Positions 39,503 through 50,938 are shown, counted from the stretch's first letter. The stretch: 64,000 nucleotides of DNA from Parahaliea mediterranea (GCF_017255185.1 NZ_JAFKCZ010000021.1:1-64000), one strand, 5' to 3'. Translations and numbers: made by a program. The notes: generated by a model not told the origin, from the sequence alone.

Positions 39503-40700
39503 CCACTCGCGCCGTCACGGCCTGCGGCGGCGTCACCAGCAACAGGTAGCGCCAGTACACCAGCCCCGACACCCGCCCTTCCGTGGCCAGCCAATTGGCA
39601 TGGCCGGGATCCTCGTGGGCGACATACAGCCGGAAACTGCCGTCGTCTTCGTACTGCAACTGGTTGCGGTTGAAGGACACCTGGCGGCGGGTGTAATCGA
39701 AGGTCTGCATGAAGCGGTTCCACAGCACCACGTTGGCGAAGCGGCAGTCCGGAAAGCGGCCGCGGATCTCCAGGGCCTCCCCGGGGCGCAGCACATAGGG
39801 CGCCATGGCGTACCAGGCGCTGAGGTTGCCGTAGCCCGATTCGCTGCGCCACTGCCCGGGGGCGGCAAAGCGGTTGGGCGTGGTGGACACCCAGGGAATA
39901 TCCGGCCGGCTGGCCGGGTCCGGCACCGCCAGGGCCAGATGCTCGCGGACGAAATTCGCCACCCGCCCCAGGCGGCTGGCGATACCCGCGTCACCGCCCC
40001 ACGGCGCAAGCGGCGGCGGATCGACGGCCTCGATGTCGAGCTCCTGCCCCGCATGCGGGTCCGCCGCGATACAGGCGGGCGTTTCGTAGTAGTGGCGGGT
40101 GGTGACCTGCCCCGCCTCCGGCGCCAGCGGCATCCAGTTGCCGGTGGCGGGCCTGTCGCCTCCCAGCAGGATCTCGAAACTGCCGTCCGCGGCCACCTCC
40201 AGCCGACTGTCGTCCAGCTCAGCCACCGAGGCGGTGGCGGCACCGCCCTCCCCGCTGCCGGCCTCCACGGTGAAGGAGGTAAAAGTGGCGCCCCCCAGCC
40301 GGCCGCGAATGCGGTAGCGCCGGTCGCCGCGAATCGGGGCGAAATAGTACAGGGCGTCGGGATTGTCCCCCAGCAGCTTGCGCTGGGGGGTCACATAGGG
40401 GGTGAAGCGTGGCCGCGCCGGGTCGGCCTCCAGGAAAAACTGCAACCCGGTATGCAGCAGGTGGGCCAGCATGCGCTCGCCCTCGGCGATATCCGCCGGG
40501 CGCGAAATGCCGTAGCGCGGAGTGAGATACGTATCCTGCAGCTCGCGCAGGGTATCCAGCAGGCCGAGCATGGCGTCGCGGCTCGCGACCCCCGTGCCTT
40601 CCCCGGAACCGGACGGCTCCCCCGCCAGGCTCGCGGCGCCCGGCAGCAAGCCCAGCGAACCCAGGGCGCCCGCACCGCGCACAAAATCGCGTCGATCCAT
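39492..40700 (-). CDS. DUF1214-domain exported protein (function unknown)
   Basis: This 402-residue protein begins with a twin-arginine-like signal (MDRRDFVRG, then a hydrophobic stretch), so it may be exported folded. The C-terminal half matches the DUF1214 type, with segments such as [26 protein letters not shown] that recur in proteins often paired with DUF1254. No DUF1254 partner is seen here. It converges on a TetR regulator with an 11-base overlap. It has no obvious catalytic motif, and I do not assign a function. Confidence 0.72.
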   Translation of the reverse strand: MDRRDFVRGAGALGSLGLLPGAASLAGEPSGSGEGTGVASRDAMLGLLDTLRELQDTYLTPRYGISRPADIAEGERMLAHLLHTGLQFFLEADPARPRFTPYVTPQRKLLGDNPDALYYFAPIRGDRRYRIRGRLGGATFTSFTVEAGSGEGGAATASVAELDDSRLEVAADGSFEILLGGDRPATGNWMPLAPEAGQVTTRHYYETPACIAADPHAGQELDIEAVDPPPLAPWGGDAGIASRLGRVANFVREHLALAVPDPASRPDIPWVSTTPNRFAAPGQWRSESGYGNLSAWYAMAPYVLRPGEALEIRGRFPDCRFANVVLWNRFMQTFDYTRRQVSFNRNQLQYEDDGSFRLYVAHEDPGHANWLATEGRVSGLVYWRYLLLVTPPQAVTARVVSL

Positions 40701-40851
40701 TCTCGCCGCCTCCCTTATTGTTGTCGGCGGCCATCAGTCTGGCGGATTCGCGCGTCGGGCGCCTCCTACGGTGTCGCGATAATTGAACCAAAACCCGCCG
40801 CGGAGCCCGATCCGGACCACGCCACGCGACGGCATGGACGCTGTCGCCGGA

Positions 40852-41202
40852 TCACACGGCGCATTTCCCGCCGCCGCCCATCGCCATCTGGGGCACGAAC
40901 CTGTCCGAGTCGCCGCGGTAGGGCTCAAGATGCCTCAGGTGGCGCAGGGTCGAACTCACGATGGCGCCGATCCATTCCGGCATTGCGGGGTTCTTGCGGT
41001 AATAGGTCCACCGGGCGTCTCGCCGGTCCGCCAGGATACCCGCCTGCTTCAGGGCGGACAGGGCTTTGGACACGGTCGGCTGGGATATACCCAGCGTGTC
41101 GACGAGTTCGCACACGCAGATCTCGTCGTACCGCAGTACCAGATTGAGGCAGCGCAAGCGCGTCTCGTTCGCCAACACCGAAAATACCTGATGAGCATCC
41201 AT
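40852..41202 (-). CDS. arsR: ArsR-family metalloregulator
   Basis: This 116-residue winged-helix repressor has the arsenite-sensing CVC pair (Cys29 and Cys31 in DEICVCELVDTLGIS) at the DNA-recognition helix. It would release DNA when arsenite binds. It diverges from arsC-arsH-acr3 with a palindrome in between. The C-terminal end carries GGGGKC, a possible extra thiol. Confidence 0.93.
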   Translation of the reverse strand: MDAHQVFSVLANETRLRCLNLVLRYDEICVCELVDTLGISQPTVSKALSALKQAGILADRRDARWTYYRKNPAMPEWIGAIVSSTLRHLRHLEPYRGDSDRFVPQMAMGGGGKCAV

Positions 41203-41315
41203 TGCCCTGTGTCTCCACCAATGCCTTCGCGCATTCTACACGCTTCGATCCACCCCCGTGCGACCGGCGTCTCAACGCGACTTTGACGGGGGCCGATCCA
41301 ATGGCGGCTTACATA

Positions 41316-41333
41316 TATTCCAATATAGGAATA
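41316..41333. promoter_or_regulatory. Probable ArsR operator
   Basis: TATTCC-AATATA-GGAATA is an AT-rich inverted repeat with perfect six-base arms. It lies midway between the divergent arsR and arsC genes, the usual place for an ArsR dimer to control both. Binding is inferred. Confidence 0.7.
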
Positions 41334-41383
41334 CAATAGCCGGAAGTGAATCCAGTCCCCGCGCAAAACGGGAATGCCGCCCC

Positions 41384-41845
41384 ATGAAAATTCTCTTTGT
41401 CTGTACCCACAACCGCTGCCGCAGCATTTTGTGCGAAGCCATTGCCAATCATTTCAGTGCCGGTATTCTCGACGCCAGGAGCGCCGGCAGCCAGCCCGCC
41501 GGCGCCGTTCATCCACTGACCCTGAGCCACCTGCAACAGGCCGGCATCGCCGTCGACGGGCTGGCCAGCCAGTCCTGGGACGAGCTGGCCGCATTTGAAG
41601 CGGAAGTCGTGATCACGGTGTGCAACAATGCCGCGGGCGAGGCCTGCCCGGCCTGGCTTGGCCCGGCGCTGAAGAGCCACTGGGATCTCGCCGATCCAAC
41701 GGCCCTCGACGCTTCGCGGGAAGACATTGACGAGGCCTTTCGCACGACCATTGAATTGATCACCGCGCGCATCCATGAATTGAAACGGATAGCCACGCTA
41801 CCGCGAGATCACTGGCCCGAAGCGCTGAACACACTGGAAGACTGA
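41384..41845 (+). CDS. arsC: Arsenate reductase of the phosphotyrosine-phosphatase type
   Basis: This 153-residue enzyme reduces arsenate to arsenite. The catalytic P-loop CX5R is at Cys7-Arg13 (VCTHNRCRS). Cys80 and Cys88 ([12 protein letters not shown]) are in place for the thiol relay of thioredoxin-linked ArsC, though spaced eight rather than seven residues apart. The ATG at 41384 was chosen because it starts directly at MKILFVC; the longer open frame reads through the operator. It is first in the arsC-arsH-acr3 unit. Confidence 0.93.
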   Translation: MKILFVCTHNRCRSILCEAIANHFSAGILDARSAGSQPAGAVHPLTLSHLQQAGIAVDGLASQSWDELAAFEAEVVITVCNNAAGEACPAWLGPALKSHWDLADPTALDASREDIDEAFRTTIELITARIHELKRIATLPRDHWPEALNTLED

Positions 41846-41846
41846 C

Positions 41847-42566
41847 ATGCCACTGTCCGACACAAGCCTGCCCAATATCGACCGCGAACACTTCCGGGTT
41901 CCCGACACCCGTCACATGGCGCGGATTCACTCCACCCACAAACCGCGCATTCTCCTGCTGTACGGTTCTCTGCGCCAGCGCTCCTTCAGCCGCCTGGTGT
42001 GCGAGGAGAGCGCGCGCCTGCTGATGGCGATGGGCGCCGAGGTCCGCATGTTCGACCCACGCGGCCTGCCGCTGCCGGACAGCGAGGAGGACTCGCACCC
42101 CAAGGTGCAGGAACTGCGGAATTTGGTGAGCTGGTCCGAGGGCCAGGTGTGGTGCTCCCCCGAGCGCCACGGCAGCATGACGGGCATTATGAAGGCCCAG
42201 ATCGACTGGATCCCCCTGTCCATTGGCGCGACGCGCCCCACCCAGGGCAAGACCCTGGCGGTGATGCAGGTTTGCGGTGGCTCGCAGTCCTTCAACGCGG
42301 TCAACCAGATGCGCGTGCTCGGGCGCTGGATGCGCATGCTGACCATCCCCAACCAATCCTCCGTCGCCAAGGCCTTCAATGAATTCGACGAGGCCGGCCG
42401 CATGCGCCCCTCGGGCTACTACAACCGCATTGTCGACGTGCTGGAGGAGCTGATGAAATTCACCCTGCTGACCCGCGACAACAGCGACTACCTGGTCGAG
42501 CGCTACTCCGAGCGCGTCGAAAGCGCCGAGGCGCTCATGCGGCGGGTCAACCAGGATAAAATCTAG
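41847..42566 (+). CDS. arsH: Organoarsenical oxidase / NADPH-FMN reductase ArsH
   Basis: This 239-residue flavodoxin-like protein uses NADPH and FMN to oxidise trivalent organoarsenicals or reduce quinones. The family motif [11 protein letters not shown] and [18 protein letters not shown] are visible. It follows arsC with a one-base gap, so it is in the same operon. Confidence 0.94.
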   Translation: MPLSDTSLPNIDREHFRVPDTRHMARIHSTHKPRILLLYGSLRQRSFSRLVCEESARLLMAMGAEVRMFDPRGLPLPDSEEDSHPKVQELRNLVSWSEGQVWCSPERHGSMTGIMKAQIDWIPLSIGATRPTQGKTLAVMQVCGGSQSFNAVNQMRVLGRWMRMLTIPNQSSVAKAFNEFDEAGRMRPSGYYNRIVDVLEELMKFTLLTRDNSDYLVERYSERVESAEALMRRVNQDKI

Positions 42567-42577
42567 GGTACATACAC

Positions 42578-43645
<1,068 letters not shown>

Positions 43646-43661
43646 CGGCTGACCCGGGGCG

Positions 43662-46139
43662 CTACAGCTCCCGCAGCACCGCCAGCGGCGGGCTGGCGAC
43701 CACCTTGCGGCAGCTGTAGACCCCGAGCCCGGCAATCAGTACCACGCCCAGGACGATGCCGGTGGGCCACAGCCAGGGCGAGGGCACGTAGCGCATATCC
43801 ATCACCCACACCTGCAACACGTAGACCGAGAACTCCGCGGCGACGGTCGCCAGCAGGCCGGCGAACAGCCCCAGGGCGGCGAACTCGATGGCCAGGCCGC
43901 CCAGGATCAGGTTGCGCCGCGCGCCCAGCGCGCGGAGGATGGAGCTCTCGTGCATGCGCGCGTCGACGCTGGCCTGCACCCCCGCCACCAACACCAGGGA
44001 CCCCGCCGCCAGGATCACCGCCAGCACCAGCTCGATGGCCGCGGACACCTGGTCGACAATCGCCCGCACCTGTTCCACCACCACGTCCATCTCGATCACG
44101 GTAATGGTGGGAAAACGGCGTATAAATTCGTTGAGAAAGGGCTTTTCCGTCGGGTCGAGGTGGAAACTGGTCATGAAGGTGGCCTGGAAGTCCGCCAGTA
44201 CCCTGGGCGGGAACACCATGAAGAAGTTGGGCTGGAAGGACTGCCAGTCGAGCTTGCGCACACTCGCCACGGTCACCTCCAGCGGCCGGGCACCGACCAA
44301 CAGCCCGAGCCGGTCTCCGACCGTCGCACCCAGGCGTTCGGCGAACTCCTCCTCCAGCGACACCAGCGCCTCCCCGGTACCTGCGGACCACCACTGGCCG
44401 GCAACGAGCTTGTTGCCGGCGGGCACGGTATCGGACCAGGTGAAGTTGGCGCCGCGCTGGCGCGGGCCCTCCTCCCCCGCGTCCTCCCGGGTGGGCAAAT
44501 CCACGCCATTCACCGACATCACCCGCCCGCGAATCATCGGGTAGATGGCCTCGCTGGGCACGCTGTTGGCGCGCAGCATCTGCTCCACGTCCTGCACCTC
44601 TTGCGGCGCGATGTTGAGCATGAAGTGATTGGGCGTGTCCGCCGGCAATTGCGCCTGCCACTCGCGGATCAGGGAGGTGCGCACCAGCACCAGCACCAGC
44701 AGCAACATGATGGCCATGGCGAAGATCACCACCTGCAGGGCGTTGGCCGCGCCCCGGCGCTGCAGGCCGGCCAGGGCCAGGCGCCAGATGCTGCCCGCGC
44801 TCATGCCCACCAGGCGCCCGCCCCGCAGCAGGGTCAGCGCCAGGCCCATGCCCAGCACGATGGTGATCGCCAGGCCCAGCAGCACCGCGCCGGTAAGGCG
44901 CCAGTCGCCGCTGTACCACCACATCAGGGCGGTGACCGCGACCAGGCCCAGCAGGTAGTCCCCCAGGGTGCGCCGGCTTTCGCGGGGCATGTCCCGGCGC
45001 AGCACCCGCAGGGGGCTGGCCTGGCCCAGGCGCCGCAGGGGCGGCCAGGCGAAGCACAGCAGGCAGGTGAAAGCGGTGGCGAAACCGACGGCATAGGGCC
45101 GCGGCCCCGCCGGCCCCGGGGTGACCGGCAACTGGTCGCCAAACAGGCTAAAAAACACACTCTGGATACCCCAGCCGGCGACACAGCCCAGCCCCGTGGC
45201 CACCAGCCCCAAGATCAACAAGCTCTTGCCGTACAGGCGATTGATCGCCCCCGAGCTGGCGCCAAGGCTCTTCATGATCGCCACGTAGTCGGTGTGGCGC
45301 TCGCTGAAGCGACGCGCCGCCAGGGCAATGGCCACGCCCGCGAGCACCACCGCCAGGCTGCCCGCCAGCAGCAGGAAGCGCTCGGCCCGATCCAGCGCGC
45401 CGCCGATCCCCGGCTGCCCCTGCTCCACGTCCAGCAAGCGCTGGCCGCTCTCGAGGCGCGGTTTCAGCCAGGCCTCGAATGCCTCCCGGGCGGCGGGCTC
45501 ACCGGCGTACAACTGGCGGTACTCCACCCGGCTGCCGGGCTGTACCACACCGGTGGCGGGGATATCGTCGTAGTGCATCAACACCCGCGGCCCCATGCTG
45601 TAGAAGCCCGCCGCCTGGTCCGGCTCGGTGCGCGCGGCGGCCACCACCTCGAACGTCGCCTCGCCGATACCCACCCGGTCGCCGATGGCAACATCCAGCA
45701 GGGCGAACAGGCGCGAGTCCAGCCACACGGTGCCCGGGGCCGGCCCCCCGGCCGCCGGCCGCGCCGGACCAAAGGGCTGCTCGCTGAAGGTGAGTTCGCC
45801 ACGCAGGGGATAACCCCCGCTCACCGCCTTCACCGAGGCCAGCACCATGGCCTCGTCACCGGCGTACACCATGGACGGAAAGCTCAGTGTGCGGGCCGTG
45901 GACAACGACAGGCTTTCGGCGCGGCCCGCCCACTGGGCGGGGATGTCGCGGCCGCTGCGCACCACCAGGTCGGCGGCCAGGAAGCGGTGGCTCTCCTGCT
46001 CGAGGGCGGATTGCAGGCGGGTGGTAAAGGCGCTGATACCGGTGACCACCGCCACCGCCAGTACCAGCGCCGCCACCAGGATGCCCAGTTCGCCGCCGCG
46101 CCAGTCGCGGGCCAGCATGCGTGTCGCGGTCATCGACAT
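43662..46139 (-). CDS. ybbP: FtsX-type ABC permease YbbP
   Basis: This 825-residue membrane protein has ten predicted helices in two FtsX-like blocks and large periplasmic loops. It forms an ABC complex with YbbA, probably moving or releasing lipids or exported proteins. The cargo is not known. The ATG at 46139 is favoured because AGGGGG lies eight bases upstream; a GTG at 46148 is an alternative. It follows ybbA with a short gap. Confidence 0.9.
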   Translation of the reverse strand: MSMTATRMLARDWRGGELGILVAALVLAVAVVTGISAFTTRLQSALEQESHRFLAADLVVRSGRDIPAQWAGRAESLSLSTARTLSFPSMVYAGDEAMVLASVKAVSGGYPLRGELTFSEQPFGPARPAAGGPAPGTVWLDSRLFALLDVAIGDRVGIGEATFEVVAAARTEPDQAAGFYSMGPRVLMHYDDIPATGVVQPGSRVEYRQLYAGEPAAREAFEAWLKPRLESGQRLLDVEQGQPGIGGALDRAERFLLLAGSLAVVLAGVAIALAARRFSERHTDYVAIMKSLGASSGAINRLYGKSLLILGLVATGLGCVAGWGIQSVFFSLFGDQLPVTPGPAGPRPYAVGFATAFTCLLCFAWPPLRRLGQASPLRVLRRDMPRESRRTLGDYLLGLVAVTALMWWYSGDWRLTGAVLLGLAITIVLGMGLALTLLRGGRLVGMSAGSIWRLALAGLQRRGAANALQVVIFAMAIMLLLVLVLVRTSLIREWQAQLPADTPNHFMLNIAPQEVQDVEQMLRANSVPSEAIYPMIRGRVMSVNGVDLPTREDAGEEGPRQRGANFTWSDTVPAGNKLVAGQWWSAGTGEALVSLEEEFAERLGATVGDRLGLLVGARPLEVTVASVRKLDWQSFQPNFFMVFPPRVLADFQATFMTSFHLDPTEKPFLNEFIRRFPTITVIEMDVVVEQVRAIVDQVSAAIELVLAVILAAGSLVLVAGVQASVDARMHESSILRALGARRNLILGGLAIEFAALGLFAGLLATVAAEFSVYVLQVWVMDMRYVPSPWLWPTGIVLGVVLIAGLGVYSCRKVVASPPLAVLREL

Positions 46140-46151
46140 GATCGGCACCCC

Positions 46152-46814
46152 CTACTGCGCCACCAGGGCCCCGCCCTCCAGCTGCAGCCGGCGTTCACAG
46201 CGGTCGGCGAGCTTGAGGTCGTGGGTCACCAGCACCAGGGTGGTGCCGTGCTCCCGGTTCAGTTCGAACAGCAGGTCGATCACGTGGGCACCGGTACTGG
46301 CGTCCAGATTGCCGGTGGGCTCGTCGGCGAACAGGATCTCCGGTCGCGAGGCGAAGGCCCGGGCGATGGCCACCCGCTGCTGCTCGCCCCCGGACATCTG
46401 CCGGGGGTAGTGGTCCAGCCGCGAGCCCAGCCCCACGCGCTCGAGAAAGTATCCGGCCTGGGCCCGGGCGTCCTGCTGGCCCTTGAGTTCCAGCGGCAGC
46501 ATCACGTTCTCCAGCGCGGTGAGCGCCGGCAGCAACTGGAAGGACTGGAACACGAAACCCACGTTCTCCGCGCGAAAGGCGGCGCGTCCGTCCTCGTCGA
46601 GCTGGCCAAGTTCGGTGCCGCCGATGATCACGCGCCCGCCGGAGGCCTCGTCGAGCCCCGCCAGCAGGCCCAGCAGGGTGGATTTGCCGGAGCCCGAGGC
46701 CCCGACCACCGCCACCGACTCCCCCGACTTGATTTCGAGGTTGATCCCTTTCAGTATCTCCAGCTCGCGCCCCGCCATCGGCACCCGCTTGTGGAGATTT
46801 TCTGCCTTGATCAT
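46152..46814 (-). CDS. ybbA: ABC transporter ATP-binding protein YbbA
   Basis: This 220-residue ATPase of the LolD/MacB class has Walker A GASGSGKST, signature MSGGEQQRVAIARA and Walker B EILFADEPTGNLD. It partners YbbP. Its ATG overlaps that of tesA on the opposite strand (CATG at 46812-46815), the classic divergent ybbA/tesA layout, which implies overlapping promoters within the genes. Confidence 0.95.
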   Translation of the reverse strand: MIKAENLHKRVPMAGRELEILKGINLEIKSGESVAVVGASGSGKSTLLGLLAGLDEASGGRVIIGGTELGQLDEDGRAAFRAENVGFVFQSFQLLPALTALENVMLPLELKGQQDARAQAGYFLERVGLGSRLDHYPRQMSGGEQQRVAIARAFASRPEILFADEPTGNLDASTGAHVIDLLFELNREHGTTLVLVTHDLKLADRCERRLQLEGGALVAQ

Positions 46815-47448
46815 GCAACATCCCTATTTCGTTCGCTTGCTACGCGGGCCCCTCGCCCTCGGATTGCTGGCCCTGCTGCTGGCGCTGCCGGCGCGGGCCG
46901 CGCAGCACAGCCTGCTGGTGCTTGGGGATAGTATCAGCGCCGCCTACGGCATGTCTCTGCAACAGGGCTGGGTGAGCCAATTAGCCGACGAACTGCGGGA
47001 CAGCCACCCGCACTATCGGGTGGTCAACGCCAGCATTAGCGGCGAAACCACCGCCGGCGGCCTGCGCCGGTTGCCCGACCTGCTGGCCGAGCACCAGCCC
47101 GAGCTGGTGATCATCGAGCTGGGCGGCAACGACGGCCTGCGCGGCTACCCGGTCGGGCGTCTGCGCGACAATCTCGAGCAGATGGCCCGCATGGCCCGGG
47201 ACGCAGGTGCCCGGGTACTCATATTGCCGATGGAGATTCCCCCCAACTACGGGGCGCGCTACACGCGCCTGTTCCGGGAAGCCTTCGGCGCCGCCGCGGA
47301 AGCCGCCGACAGCACGCTGGGCCCCTTCCTGCTGGACGGCGTGGCCACCGACAGCGAGTTGATGCAGGACGATGGAATACACCCCACCGCCGCCGCCCAG
47401 CCGCTGCTACTGAACAACCTGCGCGCCGCCATCATGGCGCTACTGTGA
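46813..47448 (+). CDS. tesA: Acyl-CoA thioesterase I / lysophospholipase TesA
   Basis: This 211-residue SGNH hydrolase has a signal peptide (cleavage near ARA-AQ, residue 30), nucleophile Ser40 (LGDSISAAYG), oxyanion Asn in GGNDG and the Asp-x-x-His of DDGIHPTAAAQ. It works in the periplasm on acyl esters and lysophospholipids. It diverges from ybbA with overlapping start codons. Confidence 0.95.
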   Translation: MQHPYFVRLLRGPLALGLLALLLALPARAAQHSLLVLGDSISAAYGMSLQQGWVSQLADELRDSHPHYRVVNASISGETTAGGLRRLPDLLAEHQPELVIIELGGNDGLRGYPVGRLRDNLEQMARMARDAGARVLILPMEIPPNYGARYTRLFREAFGAAAEAADSTLGPFLLDGVATDSELMQDDGIHPTAAAQPLLLNNLRAAIMALL

Positions 47449-47466
47449 AACGACCCCGGAGTTAAT

Positions 47467-48774
47467 GTGAAGACTGCCGCCAAACGCGACTGGAGCTGGA
47501 ACCGCCTGCGCGAAGCCGACCGCGCCACCCTCTGGCACCCCTACGCCTCCGCCACCGACGCCCCCGAGGTATTCCCGGTGGTGGGCGCCCGCGGCGTGCG
47601 CCTGACCCTGGCGGACGGCTGCGAACTGATCGACGGCATGGCCTCCTGGTGGTGCGCCATCCACGGCTACAACCACCCGGTGATGAACCGCGCCCTGAGC
47701 GAGCAGCTCGAGCGCATGTCCCACGTGATGTTCGGCGGCCTGACCCATCCCCCGGCGGTGAAACTGGCCAGCATTCTCACCGACCTGACGCCGGCCAGCC
47801 TCAACCGCGTTTTCTTCAGCGACTCCGGGTCGGTGGCGGTGGAGGTGGCGCTGAAAATGGCGCTGCAGTACTGGTACTCGGTGGGCCAGCCGGCAAAGCA
47901 GAAACTGGTCGCCTTGCGCAACGGCTATCACGGCGACACCTTCGGCGCGATGTCGGTGTGCGACCCCGTCACCGGCATGCACCACCTGTTCGGCGACGTG
48001 CTGCCGCGACATTTTTTCGCCCCGGCGCCGGACTGCCCCGTCGACGGTTCCTGCAGCGACACCGATATCAAGCCGATGGCGGACCTGCTGGCCGAGCACC
48101 ACCACGAGATCGCCGCGGTGATCGTCGAGCCCGTGGTGCAGGGTGCGGGCGGGATGCGCTTCTATTCCCCGGATTACCTGGTCAAGCTGCGCGCCCTGTG
48201 CGACGCCTTCGACGTATTGCTGATCTTCGACGAGATCGCCACCGGATTCGGCCGCACCGGCAAGCTGTTCGCCCTGGAGCACGCCGGCATCGACCCCGAC
48301 ATCCTGTGCCTGGGCAAGTCCCTCACCGGCGGTTACATGACCCTGGCCGCTACACTGTGCAATTCGCGCATCTCCCGTGGCATCAGCGAGGGCGAGGCCG
48401 GCGCCTTCATGCACGGCCCCACTTTCATGGGCAACCCCCTGGCCTGCACCGCGGCCATTGCCAGCACCGAGCTGCTGCTGTCCCAGCCCTGGCAACGCAG
48501 CGTCCAGCGCATCAACCGCGCCCTGGACAGCGGCCTGGCCCCGGCCCGCGAGCTTCCCGGCGTCGCCGACGTGCGCACCCTCGGAGCGATAGGCGTGATC
48601 GAACTGGAACGGCCGGTCGATATGAAAACCGTACAGCCGATGTTCGTGGAGCGCGGCGTGTGGGTGCGCCCCTTCGGCCGCCTGGTGTACGTAATGCCGC
48701 CCTTCATCATGAACGACGAGGACCTGGCCACGCTGACCGGGGCGATGGTGGATGTTGTCAGCCAGCTGGGTTAA
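47467..48774 (+). CDS. bioA: Adenosylmethionine-8-amino-7-oxononanoate aminotransferase
   Basis: This 435-residue PLP enzyme transfers an amino group from S-adenosylmethionine to make 7,8-diaminopelargonate in biotin synthesis. The PLP-binding Lys284 sits in GKSLTGGYM. Also visible are [22 protein letters not shown] and [12 protein letters not shown], all typical of BioA. It uses a GTG start 18 bases after tesA. No other biotin gene is in the window. Confidence 0.95.
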   Translation: MKTAAKRDWSWNRLREADRATLWHPYASATDAPEVFPVVGARGVRLTLADGCELIDGMASWWCAIHGYNHPVMNRALSEQLERMSHVMFGGLTHPPAVKLASILTDLTPASLNRVFFSDSGSVAVEVALKMALQYWYSVGQPAKQKLVALRNGYHGDTFGAMSVCDPVTGMHHLFGDVLPRHFFAPAPDCPVDGSCSDTDIKPMADLLAEHHHEIAAVIVEPVVQGAGGMRFYSPDYLVKLRALCDAFDVLLIFDEIATGFGRTGKLFALEHAGIDPDILCLGKSLTGGYMTLAATLCNSRISRGISEGEAGAFMHGPTFMGNPLACTAAIASTELLLSQPWQRSVQRINRALDSGLAPARELPGVADVRTLGAIGVIELERPVDMKTVQPMFVERGVWVRPFGRLVYVMPPFIMNDEDLATLTGAMVDVVSQLG

Positions 48775-48827
48775 ATTAATTGCCAAGTGGCACTGCCCTG
48801 CCTTTGCAACGCCAAGGATAGCCCTCA

Positions 48828-49235
48828 ATGACCAGTCGTACCCACGGTTCCTGCCTCTGCGGCAATGTACGCTTCGCGGTGGAAGGTGAGTTCGAGCATT
48901 TCTTTCTGTGCCACTGCGGGCACTGCCGCAAGGACACCGGCTCGGCGCACGGCGCCAACCTGTTTTCGAGCGGCGCCACCCTGACCTGGCTGTCCGGGGA
49001 AGAGCAGGTCAGGTCCTACACCCTGCCATCGACACGGCATGCGAGGAGCTTTTGCTCAAACTGCGGCTCCGCCCTGCCCAATGTGCAGATGGACGGCAAG
49101 CTGCTGGTGGTGCCCGCCGGAAGCCTCGACGAGGCACTCCCGGTCACGCCCGATGCACACATTTTCTGCGCGAATCGCGCGGACTGGGATCGGGACCTGC
49201 AGAATATTCCCTCGCTGGATGGCCCGCCCGGATAA
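48828..49235 (+). CDS. GFA-family zinc-binding protein
   Basis: This 135-residue protein has the zinc-binding fold of glutathione-dependent formaldehyde-activating enzymes and CENP-V. The Cys sets are CLCGNVRF, CHCGHCRK and CSNCGS. Most bacterial members have no proven role. It converges on a methyltransferase gene. Confidence 0.85.
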   Translation: MTSRTHGSCLCGNVRFAVEGEFEHFFLCHCGHCRKDTGSAHGANLFSSGATLTWLSGEEQVRSYTLPSTRHARSFCSNCGSALPNVQMDGKLLVVPAGSLDEALPVTPDAHIFCANRADWDRDLQNIPSLDGPPG

Positions 49236-49251
49236 TCGGGAGCACTTGCGA

Positions 49252-49905
49252 TTACTGCGCCCCTGCTGTCGAATCGGTTGACAGGCCCTGTTTCCGCGCC
49301 ACCAAAAACACCGCTTCCGCCCTGCTCGGCCGCCATCGGTGCTCAATGCCAAAACCCGCCTGCTGCATGACCTCAACCAGCTCCCCCTCTGACAACACCT
49401 GCACCGATGGCAGCAGGGGCAAGGCCCGCATCAGCGGCGCGATCACGCGAAATGCCGTGGGGCCCTCCGCCAGGCAGGCCGTGCTGGACACAAATACCCC
49501 GCCCGGCTTGAGCAAGGCGCAGGCCCGGTCGATCGCGCCGCGCCAGTCGTCAAGCAGGTGCAGTATATTGAGGCCGAGAACCATGTCGAAGGCGCGGCCG
49601 CCGAGATCGAAATCGGCGATATCCCCGACCTGGAAGTCGACCGTGTCCAGGCTGGCGCCGGCGGCCTTCCCGCGGGCGATATCGATCATCTCGGGCGCGG
49701 CGTCGATGGCCAGTATCCGTCCCGCGTAGGGGGCGTGGGCAATCGCGGTGGAGCCGGTGCCGCAGCCGAATTCAAACACCTCGGCGGCGTCCGCGAGATA
49801 CTCGCGCGTGGTGGCCAGTTTTTGCTGGTAGGCCGCTTCGTTGGCGATGGCTGTCCGGGCGTAGCGTGCCGACATCCTGCCCCAGAACCAGGCTGCGTTT
49901 CCCAT
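49252..49905 (-). CDS. Class I SAM-dependent methyltransferase
   Basis: This 217-residue Rossmann-fold methyltransferase has the SAM-binding motif EFGCGTGSTAIAHAP, the acidic AIDAAPEM and motif IV-like MVLGLNILHLL. The substrate is unknown. It resembles UbiE/COQ5-like family members. It diverges from the channel gene. Confidence 0.85.
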   Translation of the reverse strand: MGNAAWFWGRMSARYARTAIANEAAYQQKLATTREYLADAAEVFEFGCGTGSTAIAHAPYAGRILAIDAAPEMIDIARGKAAGASLDTVDFQVGDIADFDLGGRAFDMVLGLNILHLLDDWRGAIDRACALLKPGGVFVSSTACLAEGPTAFRVIAPLMRALPLLPSVQVLSEGELVEVMQQAGFGIEHRWRPSRAEAVFLVARKQGLSTDSTAGAQ

Positions 49906-50095
49906 TGCGTTCTCCCCGAGGTCCAGGCGGTAAAAGGCGGCCGCCTCTCCGCGACGAGCAAGGTAGCACAGGCTGGCGGATTGACCACCCCGATACCGCT
50001 CCAGGGGCCGACAAATGCCCCTGAAGGTTCATTTACCGACCCGCGTGTCCTATATTGGTGACCATGAACCAACGCCCTCCCGCCATGGAACCGAT

Positions 50096-50938
50096 ATGAC
50101 CGCGCGCAGCATCACCCCCCTGCAGAAAAAATTCTACGAGGTGATCTTCGGCACCGAGACCCCGGCGGGCAAATGGTTCGACATCTGCCTGATTATGGTG
50201 ATTCTCAGCAGTGTCACCATTGTCATGCTGGATTCCATATGGGACCTGCACGCCACCTACGGCGAACTGTTCTGGCGCATCGAGTGGGTGTTCACCATCC
50301 TGTTCACCATCGAGTACGCGGTGCGAATCTGGTGCTCCCCCAACCGCAAGGCCTATGTGCTGAGCATCTACGGCGTGGTCGACCTGCTCGCCATCCTCCC
50401 CACCTACATCGCCCTGGCCTTTCCCCAGGCCGCCTCGTTGCTGATCGTGCGCCTGCTGCGCATCCTGCGCATCTTCCGCGTGCTGCGCCTGGTGGCCTTC
50501 CTCAACGAGGCCAACCTGCTGGCGGGGGCCCTGCGCCGCTCGGCGCGCAAGATATTCGTGTTCTTTTCCATGATGATGATCATCACCATGATTTTCGGCT
50601 GCCTGCTCTACGTGGTGGAAGGCCCCGAGAGCGGGTTCGACAACATCCCGATCAGCATCTACTGGGCCATCGTCACCATCACCACGGTGGGCTACGGCGA
50701 CGTGGTTCCGGTCACCGCCCTGGGCCGCGCCATCTCCGCCACCGGCATGTTGGTCGGCTACGCCATCATCGCCGTGCCCACCGGCATCATCACCGCCGAG
50801 CTGGCCTCGGGCCTGCGCGGCAGCCACCGCACCAGCCGCAATTGCAGCCAGTGCTCCCGCGCCGGCCACGACCTCGACGCCCGCTATTGCAAGTACTGCG
50901 GCTCGGACCTGCCGCCCCTGGGCAGGGAGGGCGACTGA
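50096..50938 (+). CDS. Voltage-gated-type potassium channel with C-terminal zinc ribbon
   Basis: This 280-residue channel subunit has six predicted helices. S4 carries regularly spaced arginines (RLLRILRIFRVLRLV), and the pore has the potassium filter TTVGYGD. After S6 there is a short cytoplasmic tail with two CXXC pairs (CSQCSRAGHDLDARYCKYCGS in part), a rubredoxin-like zinc ribbon that may sense metal or redox state. The start at 50096 was chosen by the normal N-terminus. A 12-codon frame (50064-50099) ends with ATGA across this start, so it may be translationally coupled to it. Confidence 0.88.
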   Translation: MTARSITPLQKKFYEVIFGTETPAGKWFDICLIMVILSSVTIVMLDSIWDLHATYGELFWRIEWVFTILFTIEYAVRIWCSPNRKAYVLSIYGVVDLLAILPTYIALAFPQAASLLIVRLLRILRIFRVLRLVAFLNEANLLAGALRRSARKIFVFFSMMMIITMIFGCLLYVVEGPESGFDNIPISIYWAIVTITTVGYGDVVPVTALGRAISATGMLVGYAIIAVPTGIITAELASGLRGSHRTSRNCSQCSRAGHDLDARYCKYCGSDLPPLGREGD

